From Campylobacterales bacterium (GTDB lineage Bacteria > Campylobacterota_A > Desulfurellia > JAADFJ01), in assembly GCA_027080125.1 (NCBI GenBank), contig JALWSW010000092.1, forward strand, positions 1-6,901: a stretch of 6,901 bases of DNA. The letters are read 5' to 3'. The first letter of the stretch is position 1; every line of letters begins with the position of its first letter. The notes under the pieces were generated by a model, which was given only the letters and a program-made list of their open reading frames with translations, was not told where the DNA came from and searched no databases. Positions 5,158 to 6,901 of the stretch are shown one piece after another. The translations under genes were made by a program, and so were the position numbers.

Positions 5158-5717
5158 CGTTTCGCCTTTTTGAAATAATAAGTTGAAAGCCTTAAAGATA
5201 TATGCGCCTTTACCGAATTTTTCGATTTTGTCTTTGCATCTTTTATCACGATCCTACCCGGAACTATTATACGTTTTTGAGACGACAAATCGGTAATAAA
5301 CTGCCCCAAAGATCTGTAATCTGAAATCAAATTCAGATCTATATTTACAGTATTATAAGACTTTTTCTTGTTTACAACAACGGAAGGATTAAAGCGATTT
5401 ACAGCAATACCGTTTTTATGCGCAAGGCTCACTATACGGTTAATAAGATCGGGTATCTCTTTTTTATCCGGCAGACTTTTAGATAAAATTTTAAATTCTT
5501 TTTTATGTCTTTCCAGATCCTTTTTTACGATAGACAATCTGTTGCTTATATCCTGAAGTTTAGCAATATCTTTTTCCAAAACACCAATTTTGTTTTTATT
5601 GGGAAAATAGCTGTAGTTTGCAAAAAAATAGAGCGGAACAATCAGGATAGCCGCAATGATAATAACCTTTTGTATAAGAGGAGCCTGGTCAAGCGATTCA
5701 AACACCGGATTTGCCAT
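5154..5717 (-). CDS. pilO: Type IV pilus inner-membrane protein PilO, 187 aa
   Basis: PilO is a bitopic inner-membrane protein that dimerises with PilN and binds PilP, aligning the pilus motor with the secretin. One membrane segment lies at about 17-36 ('KVIIIAAILIVPLYFFANYS') after a short cytoplasmic tail, followed by a predicted coiled coil about 43-80 (regular Leu/Ile in a Lys/Glu-rich stretch). The periplasmic ferredoxin-like domain, about 82-182, opens with 'SLPDKKEIPDLINRI' and 'AHKNGI', as usual in PilO. The ATG starts 1 nt after the pilN stop, and its stop overlaps pilP. The length is typical. The lysine-rich composition matches the rest of this AT-rich operon. Confidence 0.91.
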   Translation of the reverse strand: MANPVFESLDQAPLIQKVIIIAAILIVPLYFFANYSYFPNKNKIGVLEKDIAKLQDISNRLSIVKKDLERHKKEFKILSKSLPDKKEIPDLINRIVSLAHKNGIAVNRFNPSVVVNKKKSYNTVNIDLNLISDYRSLGQFITDLSSQKRIIVPGRIVIKDAKTKSKNSVKAHISLRLSTYYFKKAKR

Positions 5718-5718
5718 C

Positions 5719-6231
5719 TTACCTGAACCTTATCTTAAATGAAACTATCGGATTCTCAGGCGTGCCGCCTGATCTTGCCAAACCGTTTCCTTCAAAATTT
5801 ATACTTTTGAATTTGCCCACTTTGCTAAGCGAAATCATATATCTTGCAACCGAAGCATAAGAGAATGCCTTTCCCGCGATAGTCACGGTTTTGTCTTTGG
5901 AAAGGTAGGTCAGCCATACATCAGGCACACTGGCATTCCCAAGCCGATTCATAAATGATATATCGCCGTATCGCATTGCTCCGAGCAGCTTTATACTTTT
6001 TGTCTTTTGGTTAATAACCTTAATCTGCTTATTGAATCTTTTCACAATGGCAGCAACCTTTTTCAAGCTGTCTCTTCTCGCGTTAAGCTCACTTAATTTT
6101 GCATGCTGATAAAAATATATCCCGGCAAATGCAGCCAGCTCTATTATGATAACAAATAAAAGCAGAATCGAGTATGAAAAAACTCTGGATTGTTTAGGTT
6201 GTTCGGTTTCAAGCAGATTAATGAGTATCAT
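5719..6231 (-). CDS. pilN: Type IV pilus inner-membrane protein PilN, 170 aa
   Basis: PilN is the partner of PilO; its short cytoplasmic N-terminus docks into PilM. That peptide is visible as 'MILINLLETE' (1-10), matching the family INLL motif, though the usual proline after it is replaced by glutamate. One membrane segment lies at about 19-40 ('SYSILLLFVIIIELAAFAGI'), then a coiled coil about 43-80 and a periplasmic ferredoxin-like domain about 100-170 ('VPDVWLTYLSKDKTVTIAGK'). The ATG directly follows the pilM stop without a gap, and AAGGAG lies about 10 nt upstream inside pilM. Length and gene order are as expected for pilMNOPQ. Confidence 0.92.
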   Translation of the reverse strand: MILINLLETEQPKQSRVFSYSILLLFVIIIELAAFAGIYFYQHAKLSELNARRDSLKKVAAIVKRFNKQIKVINQKTKSIKLLGAMRYGDISFMNRLGNASVPDVWLTYLSKDKTVTIAGKAFSYASVARYMISLSKVGKFKSINFEGNGLARSGGTPENPIVSFKIRFR

Positions 6232-6901
6232 CTAAAATATGCTCCTTAAAGCCAGCCCCACCGAGGTTGAATATATTGTTTCCTTATTCTTTATATTGGC
6301 AATATCAATTTTCGTAGGATCAATCGATATGGCTCTAAAAGGGTTCATAACAGACACCTCAGAGGAAAGCTCCTCCTGGATATATGGAATAATGCCAGGA
6401 ATTAAAGCCCCGCCTCCTGAAACATATACTGACGCCTGCATAGGTTCTGCATCCGTGTTTTCATCACTTTTAAGGAAAAACTGTATGGAGCCGGCTATTG
6501 AGGTAGATATTGCTTTGCAACTTTCATCAAATATCTTCGTCAACTCATTCTGATTAGGGTTATCTTCCTTGTCCGCATTGAACTCCTGTATCAAGCGTTC
6601 TGCCTCAGCATAGCTTATATCCAATCTCTCTGATATTCTGCTTGTAAATTCCGTTGTACCTGTGGGCATATCTCTTGCAAAAAGCGTTATTCCGTTGTTC
6701 AAGATGTTAAGTTTAGTATAGCTTTTGCCGATATCTATAAGATATACAAAGTCTTTCGCATCATCGTAGCTTTGCTCAAAACAGTTGGCTATTGCAAGAG
6801 AATCTATATCCATGATCTCAACATCAAGTCCTGCCTTTCTGAGAATTCCTTTTCTTTTATCAACGGTTTCCTTTTTTGCCGCTGCAATCAGGACATTCGT
6901 T
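6232..6901 (-). CDS. pilM: Type IV pilus assembly ATPase-like protein PilM (C-terminal 222 aa, 5' end outside window)
   Basis: PilM is a cytoplasmic, actin/FtsA-like ATP-binding protein that recruits PilN at the pilus base. The frame is open to the right edge; the ATG at 6813 is internal, because the 29 codons before it read as PilM ('VLIAAAKKETVDKRKGIL', then 'AGLDVEI'). Visible nucleotide-binding elements of the actin-like fold are 'YLIDIGKSYTKLNI' (visible residues 53-66, phosphate-binding loop) and 'YVSGGGALIPGI' (159-170, adenosine motif). A helical insertion (about 92-130) and the C-terminal 'VGLALR' helix complete the domain. A full PilM is about 350 residues, so some 130 are missing to the right. 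The operon promoter must also lie outside the window. Confidence 0.93.
   Translation of the reverse strand, partial: TNVLIAAAKKETVDKRKGILRKAGLDVEIMDIDSLAIANCFEQSYDDAKDFVYLIDIGKSYTKLNILNNGITLFARDMPTGTTEFTSRISERLDISYAEAERLIQEFNADKEDNPNQNELTKIFDESCKAISTSIAGSIQFFLKSDENTDAEPMQASVYVSGGGALIPGIIPYIQEELSSEVSVMNPFRAISIDPTKIDIANIKNKETIYSTSVGLALRSIF

Noticed and set aside
6811..6813. ATG as pilM start
   Set aside because: The 29 codons upstream to the window edge are open and read as conserved PilM sequence, so this Met is internal.
1..6901. CRISPR arrays, insertion sequences, tRNA or rRNA genes
   Set aside because: No regularly spaced repeats, transposase-like frames or additional tRNA-like arms were seen apart from the tmRNA.

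Overview
The window holds two stretches of different character that meet at the 3' end of a tmRNA gene. The right two-thirds (about 1789-6901) is a minus-strand operon of a Gram-negative bacterium: pilM (5' end outside the window), pilN, pilO, pilP, pilQ, smpB and then ssrA. It encodes the inner-membrane alignment complex and outer-membrane secretin of a type IV pilus, followed by the protein and RNA of trans-translation. Genes abut or overlap: pilM/pilN 0 nt, pilN/pilO 1 nt, pilO/pilP a 4-nt ATGA overlap, pilP/pilQ 18 nt, pilQ/smpB a 17-nt overlap, smpB/ssrA a 37-nt overlap. The sequence is AT-rich (hand counts: 17/60 G+C at 5521-5580, 27/60 at 3061-3120). Secretin and SmpB wording looks Deltaproteobacteria-like (Desulfobacterota in the broad sense), but this is an impression and not a placement.

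The left part (1 to about 1740) is richer in G+C (32/60 at 1-60, 33/60 at 1021-1080, 31/60 at 1621-1680) and looks like accessory DNA. Read leftwards on the minus strand, it has a 5'-truncated gamma-glutamylcyclotransferase-like remnant (1137-1337), a 92-aa protein of unknown function (880-1158), a promoter with a palindromic operator candidate (771-800), a 75-aa XRE-type helix-turn-helix regulator (492-719), and the first 165 codons of hsdM, the methyltransferase subunit of a type I restriction-modification system, which runs off the left edge. The regulator and hsdM share an ATGA overlap, so they form one translationally coupled unit. The interval 1423-1736 contains no gene I can support, only two hairpins.

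The tmRNA 3' end is a well-known integration site for genomic islands. The composition change there, with restriction-modification genes on its 3' side, fits an island inserted at ssrA. No integrase and no second copy of the tmRNA end are visible in this window.

The most notable feature is the smpB-ssrA overlap. The last 11 residues and the stop codon of SmpB are read from the 5' segment of mature tmRNA. If the genes are co-transcribed, maturation of the tmRNA 5' end would remove the smpB stop codon and make that mRNA a substrate for trans-translation, a possible self-limiting circuit.
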